Shown here in pieces: positions 26,880 through 35,796 of a stretch of 64,000 bases of DNA. This DNA comes from Saccharopolyspora thermophila. Lineage in GTDB: Bacteria > Actinomycetota > Actinomycetes > Mycobacteriales > Pseudonocardiaceae. The notes below the pieces were generated by a model. That model saw only the letters and a list, made by a program, of their open reading frames with translations, searched no databases and was not told where the DNA came from. The number at the start of each line of letters is the position of its first letter. Position 1 is the stretch's first letter. The DNA lies in assembly GCF_014646075.1 (NCBI RefSeq), contig NZ_BMMT01000002.1:372001-436000 (forward strand), given 5' to 3'. Made by a program: the position numbers and the translations under genes.

Positions 26880-28469
26880 ATGCTGAATCGTCGTGGTCTG
26901 CTCGTCGCCGTCCCCGTCGCGTTGGGCCTGCTCGGGGCCGGGTGCGCCGCCCCCAGCTCGCCGGGCGGGGGCGATCCGGGATCGATGCTGCTCGCCGACG
27001 GCTACGAACCGGACAGCCTGAACCCGCTGCTCGGCTACGGCCAGGAGGGCGCGGCCAAGTTCTACGATGGGCTGCTCGCCTTCGACGGCCGGTCCGCCCT
27101 GCGCCCCGCGCTGGCCGCCGAGCAGCCGCAGGCATCCCCGGACGCCCGGACCTGGACGGTCCGGCTCCGCGACGGAGTCCGGTTCCACGACGGCACGCCG
27201 TTCGACGCCGACGACGTGGTGGCGACCTACCGCGCGGCCATCGACCCCGCCTACGCGTCCACGGTCAGCTCCGACTTCGACATGCTCGCCGACGTGCAGG
27301 CCCTCGACCCGCGCACCGTGCGGTTCGACCTGAAGATCCCGTACGCGGCGTGGCCATCGAAGCTGGTGCTGGGCATCGTGCCCGCCGAAAAACTGGCCCG
27401 GCCCGAACCGCAGGAGAACTCCGAGCTCAACACCCGGCCCGTGGGCACCGGGCCCTACAAGCTCGTCGACTGGCGCCGCGGCGACCAGATGACCTGGGAA
27501 GCCAACCCCGACTACTGGGGCGGCGCGCCCGCCATCAGCCGGATCACCGTGGTCTTCGCCAAGGACGACAACACCCGCGCCCAGCGGCTCGCCTCGGGCG
27601 AGTTCGACGGCACGGTGCTGCCGCCGGTGCTCGCCGAGAGCGTCGGCCGCGACGGCTACCGCACGGTGCACCACAGCACGGCGGACTTCCGCAGCATCGC
27701 CCTGCCCAACACCCACCCGGTCGCCGGTGACCGCGCCGTGCGGCTGGCGCTGAACCTGGCGGTCAACCGCGAGGGCATGATCCGGGCGCTGCTGGGCGGA
27801 CACGGCAAGCCCGCGTACACGCCGATCCCGGAGTCGATGGGCGCCCACCACGAGCCCGCGGCCCGCTTCGACTTCGACCCGCGGCGCGCCGCCCGGGTCC
27901 TCGACGACGCCGGGTGGCGGGTCGGCGCGGACGGCATCCGCGAGCGCGGCGGCGTCCGCGCCCGCTTCACCGTGATGTACTTCGCCGACGACAGCCTGCG
28001 CAGGGACCTGGCCCGCGCCTTCGCCTCCGACGCGCAGGCCGTCGGCATCCAGGTCGACCTCGCCGGGGTGGACCGCTCGGCGGTACCGGGACGGCTGGCC
28101 ACTGACGGGATCGTGCTCGGCGGCGGCAACCCGATGGACCCCGACCCGCAGTCCTACACCACCCTGCACTCCTCGGTGATCGGCACCGGCACCTACAACA
28201 ACCCGGGCAGGTACCGCAACGCCGAGGTGGACGCCGCGCTCGACAGCGCCCGCCAGGAGCTCGACCCAGCCAGGCGCGCCGAGTACTACCGGCAGGCGCA
28301 GCGCGCCTACGTCGCCGACCCCGGCCTGGTGTACCTCGCCTTCATCGACCACAGCTACGTGATGCGCGAGGGCCGCTGGACCGGCTACCAGGCCCCCGTC
28401 GAGCCGCACACCCACGGCACCACGTGGGGCCCGTGGTGGAACGTCGAGACCTGGAAACCGCAGGCATGA
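26880..28469 (+). CDS. ABC transporter solute-binding lipoprotein (family 5)
   Basis: Peptide/nickel-type (SBP_bac_5) binding protein of 529 residues, exported as a lipoprotein: basic NRR, a hydrophobic stretch and the lipobox LGAGC. Family blocks include EPDSLNPLLG, RLRDGVRFHDGTPFDADDVVATY and RPVGTGPYKLVDW. The C-terminus carries PHTHGTTWGPWWN, a His/Trp-rich segment that could touch a metal complex. The ATG at 26880 follows a leaderless promoter. It begins a five-gene operon with all junctions overlapping. The substrate (oligopeptide, nickel chelate or other) is not settled by sequence. Confidence 0.9.
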   Translation: MLNRRGLLVAVPVALGLLGAGCAAPSSPGGGDPGSMLLADGYEPDSLNPLLGYGQEGAAKFYDGLLAFDGRSALRPALAAEQPQASPDARTWTVRLRDGVRFHDGTPFDADDVVATYRAAIDPAYASTVSSDFDMLADVQALDPRTVRFDLKIPYAAWPSKLVLGIVPAEKLARPEPQENSELNTRPVGTGPYKLVDWRRGDQMTWEANPDYWGGAPAISRITVVFAKDDNTRAQRLASGEFDGTVLPPVLAESVGRDGYRTVHHSTADFRSIALPNTHPVAGDRAVRLALNLAVNREGMIRALLGGHGKPAYTPIPESMGAHHEPAARFDFDPRRAARVLDDAGWRVGADGIRERGGVRARFTVMYFADDSLRRDLARAFASDAQAVGIQVDLAGVDRSAVPGRLATDGIVLGGGNPMDPDPQSYTTLHSSVIGTGTYNNPGRYRNAEVDAALDSARQELDPARRAEYYRQAQRAYVADPGLVYLAFIDHSYVMREGRWTGYQAPVEPHTHGTTWGPWWNVETWKPQA

Positions 28470-29440
28470 GCCGCGCGATCGGCCGCCTGGTGCTGCGGCG
28501 GCTCGGGTTCGCGGTCCCGGTGCTGGTGGTCGTGGCGCTCGGGGTCTTTCTGCTCGCCGCGGCCTCCCCGTTCGATCCGATCCACCAGTACTACGGCGTG
28601 CGGCTCTACGGGGCCTCGGACGCCGACATCGCGGCCGTGCGGGCGCGGCTCGGCCTCGACGACCCCGTGCTGCTGCAGTTCTGGCACTGGCTGACCGGGG
28701 TGGTCGGCGGCGACCTCGGGGTGTCCCGCTCGTTCCGGCAACCGGTCGCGCAGGTGGTCGCCGAGCGGCTGCCGTGGACGGTGCTGCTGGCCGCGACCGG
28801 CCTGGTCCTCGCGGTGCTGCTCGCGCTGGTGCTGGGCACGGTCGCCGCCTGGCGGCAGGGCGGCTGGCTCGACCGGTTCGTCACCGCCCTCGGCCACGCC
28901 CTGGAGGGTGTGCCGCCGTTCGTGCTCGCGCTGCTGTCCATCGCGGTGTTCGCGCTGGGTCTGCGCTGGCTGCCGGTGGCGGGGCTGACCGACGCCGGCG
29001 CCGCGGTGTCGTTCGGGCAGGTCGCCGAGCACCTCCTGCTGCCCGCGCTGGTGCTGGGCATCTCGCAGTCGCCGTGGCTGGTGCTGCACGTGCGGCAGTC
29101 GATGCTGACCTCGCTGGCGGAGGACCACGTGACCGGGGCGCGGGCGCGCGGGCTCGCCGAGCCCGTCGTCGTGCTGCGGCACGCGCTGCCGACCGCGCTG
29201 CTGCCGTTCGTGACGCTGATCGGTGCGCGCGTGCCGGAACTGGTCACCGGTGCGGTGCTGGTCGAGGAGGTCTTCTCCTGGCCGGGCGTGGCCGCTGCCG
29301 TGGTGACCGCCGCGACGGCGGTGGACTACCCGCTGCTCGCGGTGCTGACGCTGGTCGCCACCGCTGCGGTGCTGGTCGGCTCGCTGCTGGCGGACATCGC
29401 CGCCGTCCTGCTCGACCCGAGGGTGGCCGCCGATGGTTGA
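28466..29440 (+). CDS. ABC transporter permease, DppB/OppB-type
   Basis: First inner-membrane permease of the importer, 324 residues, six helices. The coupling-helix EAA motif is visible as DHVTGARARGLAEPVVVLRHALPTALLP (29128-29210). The ATG overlaps the binding-protein stop (ATGA) and the stop overlaps the next permease by 8 bases. An N-terminal large extracytoplasmic loop (residues about 30-90) is typical of DppB/NikB proteins. Confidence 0.92.
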   Translation: MSRAIGRLVLRRLGFAVPVLVVVALGVFLLAAASPFDPIHQYYGVRLYGASDADIAAVRARLGLDDPVLLQFWHWLTGVVGGDLGVSRSFRQPVAQVVAERLPWTVLLAATGLVLAVLLALVLGTVAAWRQGGWLDRFVTALGHALEGVPPFVLALLSIAVFALGLRWLPVAGLTDAGAAVSFGQVAEHLLLPALVLGISQSPWLVLHVRQSMLTSLAEDHVTGARARGLAEPVVVLRHALPTALLPFVTLIGARVPELVTGAVLVEEVFSWPGVAAAVVTAATAVDYPLLAVLTLVATAAVLVGSLLADIAAVLLDPRVAADG

Positions 29441-30314
29441 GCTCACCTGGCGGGACGCGGGGCGCCGCCGCGCCGGAACCGCACCGGGCGCCGCCGGGCG
29501 GGCACGCGCGAGGCTGTGGAGTTCGCTGGGGGTCCTCGCCGCGCTGGTGCTCGCCGCCGTCGCGGTTCCGGCGCTGGTCGGCGGCGAGTCGGTGCGCTAC
29601 GACTCGATCCGGCTGCCACCCGGCCCGGCGCACCCCTTCGGCACCGACTCCGGCGGCCGCGACCTGCTCGTCCAGTCGCTGGCCGGGCTGCGGATCTCCC
29701 TGCTGGTGGCCGCAACCAGCGCGTTGGTGTCCACTGTGCTCGGTTCGCTGGTGGGGGCGGTCGCGGGCGCCCTCGGGGGCTGGCCCGACCGGCTGCTCAT
29801 GCGGCTGGTGGACACCGTCAACTCGGTGCCGCACCTGCTGCTGGGCATCGTGATCGTCGCCCTGTACCGCGGCAGCCTGCCCGCGGTGGTGCTGTCTATC
29901 GCCCTGACGCACTGGACGACGGTGGCCCGCATCGTGCGCTCCGAGGTGCTGTCGCTGCGGCAGCGGCCGTACGTGGACGCGGCGATCGCCGGCGGCTCGT
30001 CGCGGTGGCGAATCCTCGTCCGGCACCTGCTGCCCGCGGTGGTGCCGCAGGCGGCGCTGTCGGCCGTGCTGCTGGTGCCGCACGCGGTCTGGCACGAGAC
30101 GGCGCTCAGCTTCCTCGGCCTCGGCCTGCCGCCGCACCTGGCGAGCATCGGCACCATCCTCGGCGACGGCCGCGAGGCGGTACTGCTCGGCGCGTGGTGG
30201 ATCGTGCTGTTCCCGTCCGTGCTGCTGGTGGTGACGACGTTGGCGGTGTCCGGGCTGGCCGCGACCTGGCGGGACCGGGTCGTGCCCCGAAGGCGATCGG
30301 AGTTGGCGCTGTGA
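29433..30314 (+). CDS. ABC transporter permease, DppC/OppC-type
   Basis: Second permease, 293 residues, with a basic N-terminal tail, a first helix at about 30-50, the DppC-typical motif HPFGTDSGGRDLLVQSLAGLRISL, and five further helices. The EAA coupling loop reads YVDAAIAGGSSRWRILVRHLLPAV. It overlaps both neighbours (8 bases upstream, GTGA downstream), so subunit stoichiometry is probably set by coupled translation. Confidence 0.92.
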   Translation: MVELTWRDAGRRRAGTAPGAAGRARARLWSSLGVLAALVLAAVAVPALVGGESVRYDSIRLPPGPAHPFGTDSGGRDLLVQSLAGLRISLLVAATSALVSTVLGSLVGAVAGALGGWPDRLLMRLVDTVNSVPHLLLGIVIVALYRGSLPAVVLSIALTHWTTVARIVRSEVLSLRQRPYVDAAIAGGSSRWRILVRHLLPAVVPQAALSAVLLVPHAVWHETALSFLGLGLPPHLASIGTILGDGREAVLLGAWWIVLFPSVLLVVTTLAVSGLAATWRDRVVPRRRSELAL

Positions 30315-31267
30315 GCGGAGTACTGCTGGAACTCGACCGGCTGTCCGTGCGGTTCCTGCTGGGCCGTGACGCGGAGGTGCGCGCGGTGACCGACGCGACG
30401 CTGCACCTGCGGCCCGGCCGGGTGCTGGCGCTGGTGGGCGAGTCCGGGTGTGGCAAGTCGGTGCTGGCCTCGGCGCTGCTGGGGCTGCTGCCCGGCAACG
30501 CCCAGGTGCGCGGGAAGGCGTTGCTGCACAACGGAACCGAGCAGGAAATCGAGCTGCTGTCGGCGCCCGAACCGGTGCTGGCCGGGCAGGTCCGCGGGCG
30601 GCTGGTCGGCCTCGTGCCGCAGTCGGCGGCCACCCACCTGACCCCGGTGCGCACCGCGCGCAGCCAGCTTGTCGAGGCGATCCGCGCGCTGGACGGTCCG
30701 GCCGGTGCCGACGAACTCGCCGAACGGGTCGGCCTGGACCCCGCCGACCTGGACCGGTATCCGCACGAACTGTCCGGCGGGATGGCGCAGCGCGTCGCCG
30801 TGGCGCTGGCCCTGGCCGGCGACCCGCGGGTCGTGCTCGCCGACGAACCCACCACCGGCCTGGACCGGCCGCTGGTGCACCGCACCGTCGACCTGCTCGC
30901 CGACACCGCCACCGCCGACCGCGCGGTCCTGCTGATCACCCACGACCTGGCCGCGGCCCGGCGGGTCGCCACCGACATCGCGGTGATGTACGCCAGCCGC
31001 ATCGTGGAGGCCGGGCCCGCCGCGGAGGTGCTCACCGACCCCTGGCACCCGTACACCGCGGGGCTGCTCGGCGCGCTGCCGGACGGCGGCTTCCGGCCGA
31101 TCCCCGGGCACCCGCCCGACCTCACCGAACTCGCCCGCATCGAACAGGAGTGGGGCTGCGTGTTCTGCCAACGTTGTCCGGACGTCCCCGGGTTCGCGCC
31201 GTGCACGGGCGAACCCGAGCTGCTCGACCTCGGCGGCCGGTGGGTCGCCGCCCACCCGCCGTGCTGA
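30311..31267 (+). CDS. ABC transporter ATPase, DppD/OppD-type
   Basis: First ATPase subunit, 318 residues. Walker A is GESGCGKS, the signature LSGGMAQR, Walker B VVLADEPTTGLD, and the switch His lies in LLITHDL. The C-terminal extension contains the Cys-rich oligopeptide/dipeptide motif GCVFCQRCP with a further Cys in APCTG, which in homologues binds an iron-sulfur cluster or metal. The GTG at 30311 overlaps the permease stop as GTGA; longer open frames upstream lie inside that permease. Confidence 0.91.
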   Translation: MSGVLLELDRLSVRFLLGRDAEVRAVTDATLHLRPGRVLALVGESGCGKSVLASALLGLLPGNAQVRGKALLHNGTEQEIELLSAPEPVLAGQVRGRLVGLVPQSAATHLTPVRTARSQLVEAIRALDGPAGADELAERVGLDPADLDRYPHELSGGMAQRVAVALALAGDPRVVLADEPTTGLDRPLVHRTVDLLADTATADRAVLLITHDLAAARRVATDIAVMYASRIVEAGPAAEVLTDPWHPYTAGLLGALPDGGFRPIPGHPPDLTELARIEQEWGCVFCQRCPDVPGFAPCTGEPELLDLGGRWVAAHPPC

Positions 31268-31905
31268 GCGGCACCGGCCTGGTCGCCGGGTACCGCCGCG
31301 GCGCCCCGGTGCTCGACGGCGTGGACCTCGACGTGCCGGCCGGCGCCGTCGTCGGCCTGGCCGGGCCGAGCGGCTGCGGCAAGTCGACGCTGGCGCGGGT
31401 GCTCGGGCTGCTGCACGAGCCGTGGTCGGGGCGCGTGGTGCTGGACGGTGAACCGGTGACCCGCTTCCGGCACGCCACGCCCCGCGACCAGCGCACCGCC
31501 GTGGGCATCGTCTTCCAGCATCCCCGCCCCGCGGTTGACCCGCGCCTGACGCTGCGGCAGATCGTCGCCGAACCGCTGCGCGCCACCGGCCGCCCCGGCG
31601 ACGTCGACGCCCTCGCCGACGAGGTCGGGCTGACCGCGGAGCTGCTGTCGCGGCGGCCGCACGAGGTCAGCGACGGGCAGCTGCAGCGGGCCTGCCTGGC
31701 GCGGGCGCTGGCGCTGCGGCCCCGGTACCTGATCTGCGACGAGATGACAGCGATGCTGGACGCGTCGACCACCGCGGCGTTGGTGCAGGTCGTGGACCGG
31801 CGGGTGCACGAGCAGGACACCGGGGTGCTGGCGATCAGCCACGACGAGGACCTGCTGGAGCACTGGGCGACGCACGTGGTGCGCCTGGGCGCCGGGGCGA
31901 TGTGA
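31261..31905 (+). CDS. ABC transporter ATPase, short DppF/OppF-type
   Basis: Second ATPase subunit, 214 residues, shorter than usual because it lacks the C-terminal oligopeptide extension. Walker A is GPSGCGKS, the signature is VSDGQLQR rather than LSGGQ, Walker B is YLICDEMTAMLD and the switch His is in AISHDE. The first Gly and Glu positions of the signature and Walker B are conserved enough for activity. The GTG at 31261 overlaps the previous stop by 7 bases. It closes the importer operon. Confidence 0.88.
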   Translation: MLSGTGLVAGYRRGAPVLDGVDLDVPAGAVVGLAGPSGCGKSTLARVLGLLHEPWSGRVVLDGEPVTRFRHATPRDQRTAVGIVFQHPRPAVDPRLTLRQIVAEPLRATGRPGDVDALADEVGLTAELLSRRPHEVSDGQLQRACLARALALRPRYLICDEMTAMLDASTTAALVQVVDRRVHEQDTGVLAISHDEDLLEHWATHVVRLGAGAM

Positions 31906-31968
31906 CATCGTGGGGCACGCGGTCGCGGGGGGACCGCCGGACAACACCGACGGATCGAGGAGTCGACG

Positions 31969-32127
31969 TTGAGCGAGGGCGAAGGCACCACCTTCATGCA
32001 GTGGCGGGAACGCGCCCAGTCCGAGGTCAGGCACGACCGCCCCAAGCTGCGCGCGTTGCTGATCAGCGCGGCGGCCGTTGTGGTCGTGGGCATCGTCGTG
32101 GGTGCGGTGGTCCTGCTGCTGTCCTGA
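31969..32127 (+). CDS. Small single-pass membrane protein, 52 aa
   Basis: A TTG start with GAGGAG 7 bases upstream opens a 52-residue protein: a charged N-terminal half (MSEGEGTTFMQWRERAQSEV, then RHDRPKLR) and one membrane helix at about residues 30-51 (LLISAAAVVVVGIVVGAVVL) ending at the C-terminus. Third-position GC is high throughout. It is 63 bases after the importer operon and followed by a strong hairpin. No family was recognised; a tail-anchored regulatory micro-protein is possible. Confidence 0.65.
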   Translation: MSEGEGTTFMQWRERAQSEVRHDRPKLRALLISAAAVVVVGIVVGAVVLLLS

Positions 32128-32137
32128 CCCGAGCGGG

Positions 32138-32174
32138 TCTCACCCGGCCGGATCCCGAACCCGGCCGAGTGAGA
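32138..32174. terminator. 14-bp hairpin, bidirectional terminator
   Basis: TCTCACCCGGCCGG at 32138-32151 and CCGGCCGAGTGAGA at 32161-32174 pair with one mismatch and a 9-base loop, between the small membrane protein and the convergent CNNM gene. Confidence 0.75.
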
Positions 32175-32185
32175 ACCGGAACGAG

Positions 32186-33481
32186 TCACCCAGCCGGGGG
32201 TCGCTGCTGGTCGGCCAGCCTGGTGACCTGGAGGCGCGACACCCGGTGGCCGTCCATGGCGCGGACCGTGAAGCGGTGGCCCAGTGCCTCCAGCGAGTCG
32301 CCCTCCTGCGGAACCCGGCCCAGGCGGCTGACGAAGAACCCCGCCACCGTGTCGTAGGGCCCCTCGGGCAGCAGGATGCCGGTCTGCTGCTCGAAGTCGC
32401 TGCGGTGCAGCAGCCCGTCGGTCTCGAAGCTGCCGTCCGCCTTCGGCCGCACCGGCGCCGCGTTCGGGTCGTACTCGTCCCAGATCTCCCCGACGACCTC
32501 CTCCACCAGGTCCTCGACGGTGACGATGCCCGCCGTCCCGCCGTACTCGTCGACCACCACCGCCAGGTGCCCGCCGCGCCGCCGCATCAGCGACAGCGCC
32601 GCCAGCACTGGCTTGCTCGCCGGCAACGCCGTCACCGGCCGGGTCAGGTCACCGACGGTGCGCGCGTCGCGGCGGTTGGTCAGCAGATCCCGGACGTGAA
32701 TGAAACCGACGACGTCGTCGGCGGTGTCGCGGATGACCGGGTACCGCGAGTGCGGCTTGTCGGTCACCTGGGCGATCGCCTCCTCCACCGTGGTGGTCCG
32801 GTCCAGGAAATCCACCTCGGTGCGCGGCACCATCACCTCGCCCAGCACCCGGTCGGTGGCGCGGAACGCGTCGCTGAGCAGCCGCCGCTCCTCGACGGTC
32901 AGCTGCTCGTTGGTGCGCACCATGTCCCGCAGCTCCTCCTCGCTGACCTTCTCCTCCCCGGCGCGCGGGTCGATGCCGATCAGCCGCACCACGGCGTCGG
33001 TGGACTTCGACAGCAACCAGATCAGCGGGCGCGACAGCGCCGCCAGCCGGTCCAGTACCCCGGCCGTGGCCAGCGCGACGCCCTCGGACTTCTGCAGCGC
33101 CAACCGCTTCGGCGCCAGCTCCCCGAGCACCAGCGACAAATACGAGACGAACAACGTCACCAGCACCAGTGCCAGCGACGCGGCCAGCCCGATCGGCAGG
33201 CCCCACCCGGCCAGCACCGGCTCCAGGCGCACCGCGATCGTCGCCCCGCCGTAGCTGGAGGCGAAGAACCCGGCAAAGGTCACGCCGATCTGCACCGCGG
33301 ACAAGAACCGGTTGGAGTCGGCGCGCAGTCTGGCGACGCGGGCGCCGCGGCGGTCGCGGTCGGCGAGCTTGCGCACCTGGCTCTCGCGCAGCGACACCAG
33401 TGCGATCTCGGCGGCGGCGAAGTACCCGCCGAGCAACACGAACAGCAGGACCAGTGCCAGGTTCCAGGCAACGCCGTCCAT
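32186..33481 (-). CDS. CNNM/CBS/CorC-domain membrane protein (hemolysin family)
   Basis: A 431-residue protein of the CNNM/CorC (often called TlyC or hemolysin) family, implicated in Mg2+/Co2+ efflux rather than hemolysis. Order: four membrane helices of the CNNM domain (residues 1-145, with GELAPKRLALQ), a tandem CBS pair (about 200-330, EVMVPRTEVDFLDRT and GHLAVVVDEYGGTAGIVTVED) and a C-terminal CorC_HlyC domain (about 345-425). The CBS pair probably binds ATP-Mg. The ATG start is clear. It is convergent with the small membrane protein. Confidence 0.92.
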   Translation of the reverse strand: MDGVAWNLALVLLFVLLGGYFAAAEIALVSLRESQVRKLADRDRRGARVARLRADSNRFLSAVQIGVTFAGFFASSYGGATIAVRLEPVLAGWGLPIGLAASLALVLVTLFVSYLSLVLGELAPKRLALQKSEGVALATAGVLDRLAALSRPLIWLLSKSTDAVVRLIGIDPRAGEEKVSEEELRDMVRTNEQLTVEERRLLSDAFRATDRVLGEVMVPRTEVDFLDRTTTVEEAIAQVTDKPHSRYPVIRDTADDVVGFIHVRDLLTNRRDARTVGDLTRPVTALPASKPVLAALSLMRRRGGHLAVVVDEYGGTAGIVTVEDLVEEVVGEIWDEYDPNAAPVRPKADGSFETDGLLHRSDFEQQTGILLPEGPYDTVAGFFVSRLGRVPQEGDSLEALGHRFTVRAMDGHRVSRLQVTRLADQQRPPAG

Positions 33482-33566
33482 ACGCCGATTGTCCCGCGCG
33501 CCCGCGGGGGCGGGCGACTCCGCGACGGGCTGCCGAACCGGAAGGGGCCGCCCGCGCGGCAGGCTG

Positions 33567-34265
33567 TCAGGCCGTCCGGCGCCAGTACTGGCGATTGTCC
33601 CGGTCGCGGACGACCACCCCGTGCCTGCCGAGTTCGGCGCGCAACAGCGTCGCTTCCTTGCCGTCCCGCTTGCGGACCGCGCGGTCGCGCGCGGCCATCA
33701 GCGTGTTGATCCGCAGCGACAGCTCCGGGGTGTCCGCCATCCAGAGCTGGTAGTCGGCCGCGTGCGGATCCTCGTCGTGCCACGGGTATCCGTGTTCGCG
33801 GAAGGCGCTGCGCAGCTCCCGCCTGTCCAAATCGGACCGCTTGCGGACCGCTTCCGCGCCGGCGCCGTCCAGCACCACCAGGTCCCTGCCGTCGACGAAC
33901 ACCGCGCCGACCCCCGCGCGGTCGATTCGCTCGGTGGACCGGCCGACGGTCAGCTCGACCCGGTCAGGCGCCACCACCACCGCCAGCCGCTCCTGCGCCA
34001 TCAGCCCGGCGAAGCCGAAGCCGATCATCGCGCCCACCAGCAGCGAACCCGTCAGCCCCCACGGGTCCGGCACCGCGGCGACCAGCTCGAACACGCCCTG
34101 GAACGGCGCCCACGGCAGCGAGGTGACCCAGCCCGACACCAGCCGCAGCAGCAGCACCAGCACGGCCCCCAGCGCCGGGCACACCACCCATGAGCCGTAC
34201 CGGACCAGGTGGTGCTCGGTCACGGTCGTGGGCGCGTTCCCGGAACCAGCAGCCATGCCCGCCAT
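33567..34265 (-). CDS. YqeB-like membrane protein with PH-like domain
   Basis: A protein of about 232 residues: a short N-terminus, two membrane helices (about 28-50 and 75-95, PALGAVLVLLLRLVSG and LVGAMIGFGFAGLM) and a cytoplasmic PH-like beta domain followed by a charged helical tail (TLMAARDRAVRKRDGKEATL). It resembles the actinobacterial YqeB group, whose role is unknown. ATG 34265 and ATG 34256 are both possible starts with weak ribosome sites. It lies 85 bases upstream of the CNNM gene on the same strand. Confidence 0.72.
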   Translation of the reverse strand: MAGMAAGSGNAPTTVTEHHLVRYGSWVVCPALGAVLVLLLRLVSGWVTSLPWAPFQGVFELVAAVPDPWGLTGSLLVGAMIGFGFAGLMAQERLAVVVAPDRVELTVGRSTERIDRAGVGAVFVDGRDLVVLDGAGAEAVRKRSDLDRRELRSAFREHGYPWHDEDPHAADYQLWMADTPELSLRINTLMAARDRAVRKRDGKEATLLRAELGRHGVVVRDRDNRQYWRRTA

Positions 34266-34322
34266 TATCCCGACGTGGAAGGGCCCGGGGCGCCGCAGCA
34301 CCCCGGACCCCCGGTCAGCGGC

Positions 34323-35579
34323 TCAGGCGCCCGCCTCGCGAAGAAGGATGTCCACGGCGCCGTCATTGCGCGCGGTCTCCTTCTCGATCACCTCGTCAGG
34401 CGGGTAGAACCCGTCGAGGCCACCGCCGTTGGCCGGGTACATCTCGAAGGTGTAGGCCAGGATCTTGTGCTGGCCCCACATCCAGTCGAGGCTGTCGCCG
34501 TCGGTGATGTACAGGTCGCTGGACTGCTGCGGGGTGTAGCCGTTGGACTCCGCCATCTCCTGGCCGACCCGCGCGAACCGGTCGTACTCCTCCTGCGTCA
34601 TGCCCTCGGTGACGTCGTCGGTGGTGTGCCCGAAGGGCCACAGCACGAGCTCGGAGTAGGTGTGAAAGTCGATCGCGGCCTTGATCTGCTGCTGGCCGCC
34701 GACCACCCGCGAGTCGATGAAGTCGCGCATCGCCGCGGTCTCCGGGGCCGACCACGCCGCGGCGCCCCGGTAGGTCTCGTCGTTCGGGGCATCGCTGGAC
34801 CCGCCGCAGCAGCCCCACTTGTAACCCCAGTTGCGGTTGAGGTCGGTGCCGCTGTCCTGCCGGTTCTTGCGCCAGCCCCGGTACTGGCCGGACTCCACGT
34901 CGTAGACCGAGCCGTCCGGGTTGACCACCGGGATGATCCAGACCTCCCGGTTGTCGACCATGTCCTTCACGGCCGGGTCGCTGTAGTTGTCGGTGAACCG
35001 CTTGGCGATGTGCAGGCACATCTCGGTGGTCAGGTGCTCGCGCGCGTGCTGGTTGCAGTCGAACAGCACCTCGGGCTCGTCCTCGTCCTGCCCGACGTTG
35101 TCGCTGATCTTGAGCACCGGGATGTCGCGGCCCTCGAAGGATGTGCCGATGCTGGACTTCGCCGCGATGTCCGGGTGGTCCGCGACCGTCGCGTCCAGCT
35201 CGGCGACCATCTCGTCGTAGTTGTGGTAGCCCTGGTCCTCGGGCGGGAAGTCGCCCGGCACGCGCTGCGTGCCGTTGCGGCGTCGCAGCGCCTCGGAGAC
35301 CGTGGTCTCCTTCTTCAGCGTGAAACCGGCGGCGCGCAGCTGCTCGGCCTGCTCGGGGCTGGCCTCGATGGTGGCCACGCCGCCGGAGACCGACAGCACG
35401 AGGGCGCCGGTGCGGTTGATCTCGGTGCGGCTGGCGCTGTCGGTGTTCGCGACGGTGTAGAGGGCGTTTTCCTGGCTGGCGGTCGTCGGCTCCGCGGACA
35501 CGCTGGCCTGGATCGGGGCCAACAGGACCAGGCACGCGGCGGCCGCCACCGCCGCTGCCCTGCGCCGTGAGCTGAACAT
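34323..35579 (-). CDS. Secreted M14 zinc carboxypeptidase
   Basis: Exported metallocarboxypeptidase of 418 residues. A Sec signal peptide covers about residues 1-29 (RRR, hydrophobic core, ASVSAE), then a propeptide-like region to about 115, then the catalytic domain. Zinc ligands are His178 and Glu181 (QHAREH) and His306 (DFHTYSE); the catalytic Glu379 is in AYTFEMYP. The length and motifs resemble the carboxypeptidase T/Streptomyces type, releasing C-terminal residues from peptides outside the cell. Divergent from hisD. Confidence 0.92.
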   Translation of the reverse strand: MFSSRRRAAAVAAAACLVLLAPIQASVSAEPTTASQENALYTVANTDSASRTEINRTGALVLSVSGGVATIEASPEQAEQLRAAGFTLKKETTVSEALRRRNGTQRVPGDFPPEDQGYHNYDEMVAELDATVADHPDIAAKSSIGTSFEGRDIPVLKISDNVGQDEDEPEVLFDCNQHAREHLTTEMCLHIAKRFTDNYSDPAVKDMVDNREVWIIPVVNPDGSVYDVESGQYRGWRKNRQDSGTDLNRNWGYKWGCCGGSSDAPNDETYRGAAAWSAPETAAMRDFIDSRVVGGQQQIKAAIDFHTYSELVLWPFGHTTDDVTEGMTQEEYDRFARVGQEMAESNGYTPQQSSDLYITDGDSLDWMWGQHKILAYTFEMYPANGGGLDGFYPPDEVIEKETARNDGAVDILLREAGA

Positions 35580-35755
35580 GGGGTCTCCGATCGATCACTG
35601 GTGGTGACGTGGAGACCTTGGATGAGGCGCCCGATCTTGGCAAGTCGCTGGCGAACAATGGCCTGTGGTTGACATTTTCCCATTTCAGCGGCCTGGCGGG
35701 GGCATGCGGGTGTGACCGGCGACCAGGTTCGCGGACAGCTGTGACCCGCGCCGAC

Positions 35756-35761
35756 TACCCT
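35756..35761 (+). promoter_or_regulatory. Probable -10 of hisD promoter
   Basis: TACCCT lies 35 bases before the hisD ATG, giving a short leader with the ribosome site GGAAGGA. The 217-base gap between the carboxypeptidase and hisD holds no other distinct signal apart from a TTGACA at 35669 without a matching -10. Confidence 0.35.
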
Positions 35762-35796
35762 GGTCGGCAGAGTCCCCGGGCATTGGAAGGACGAAC

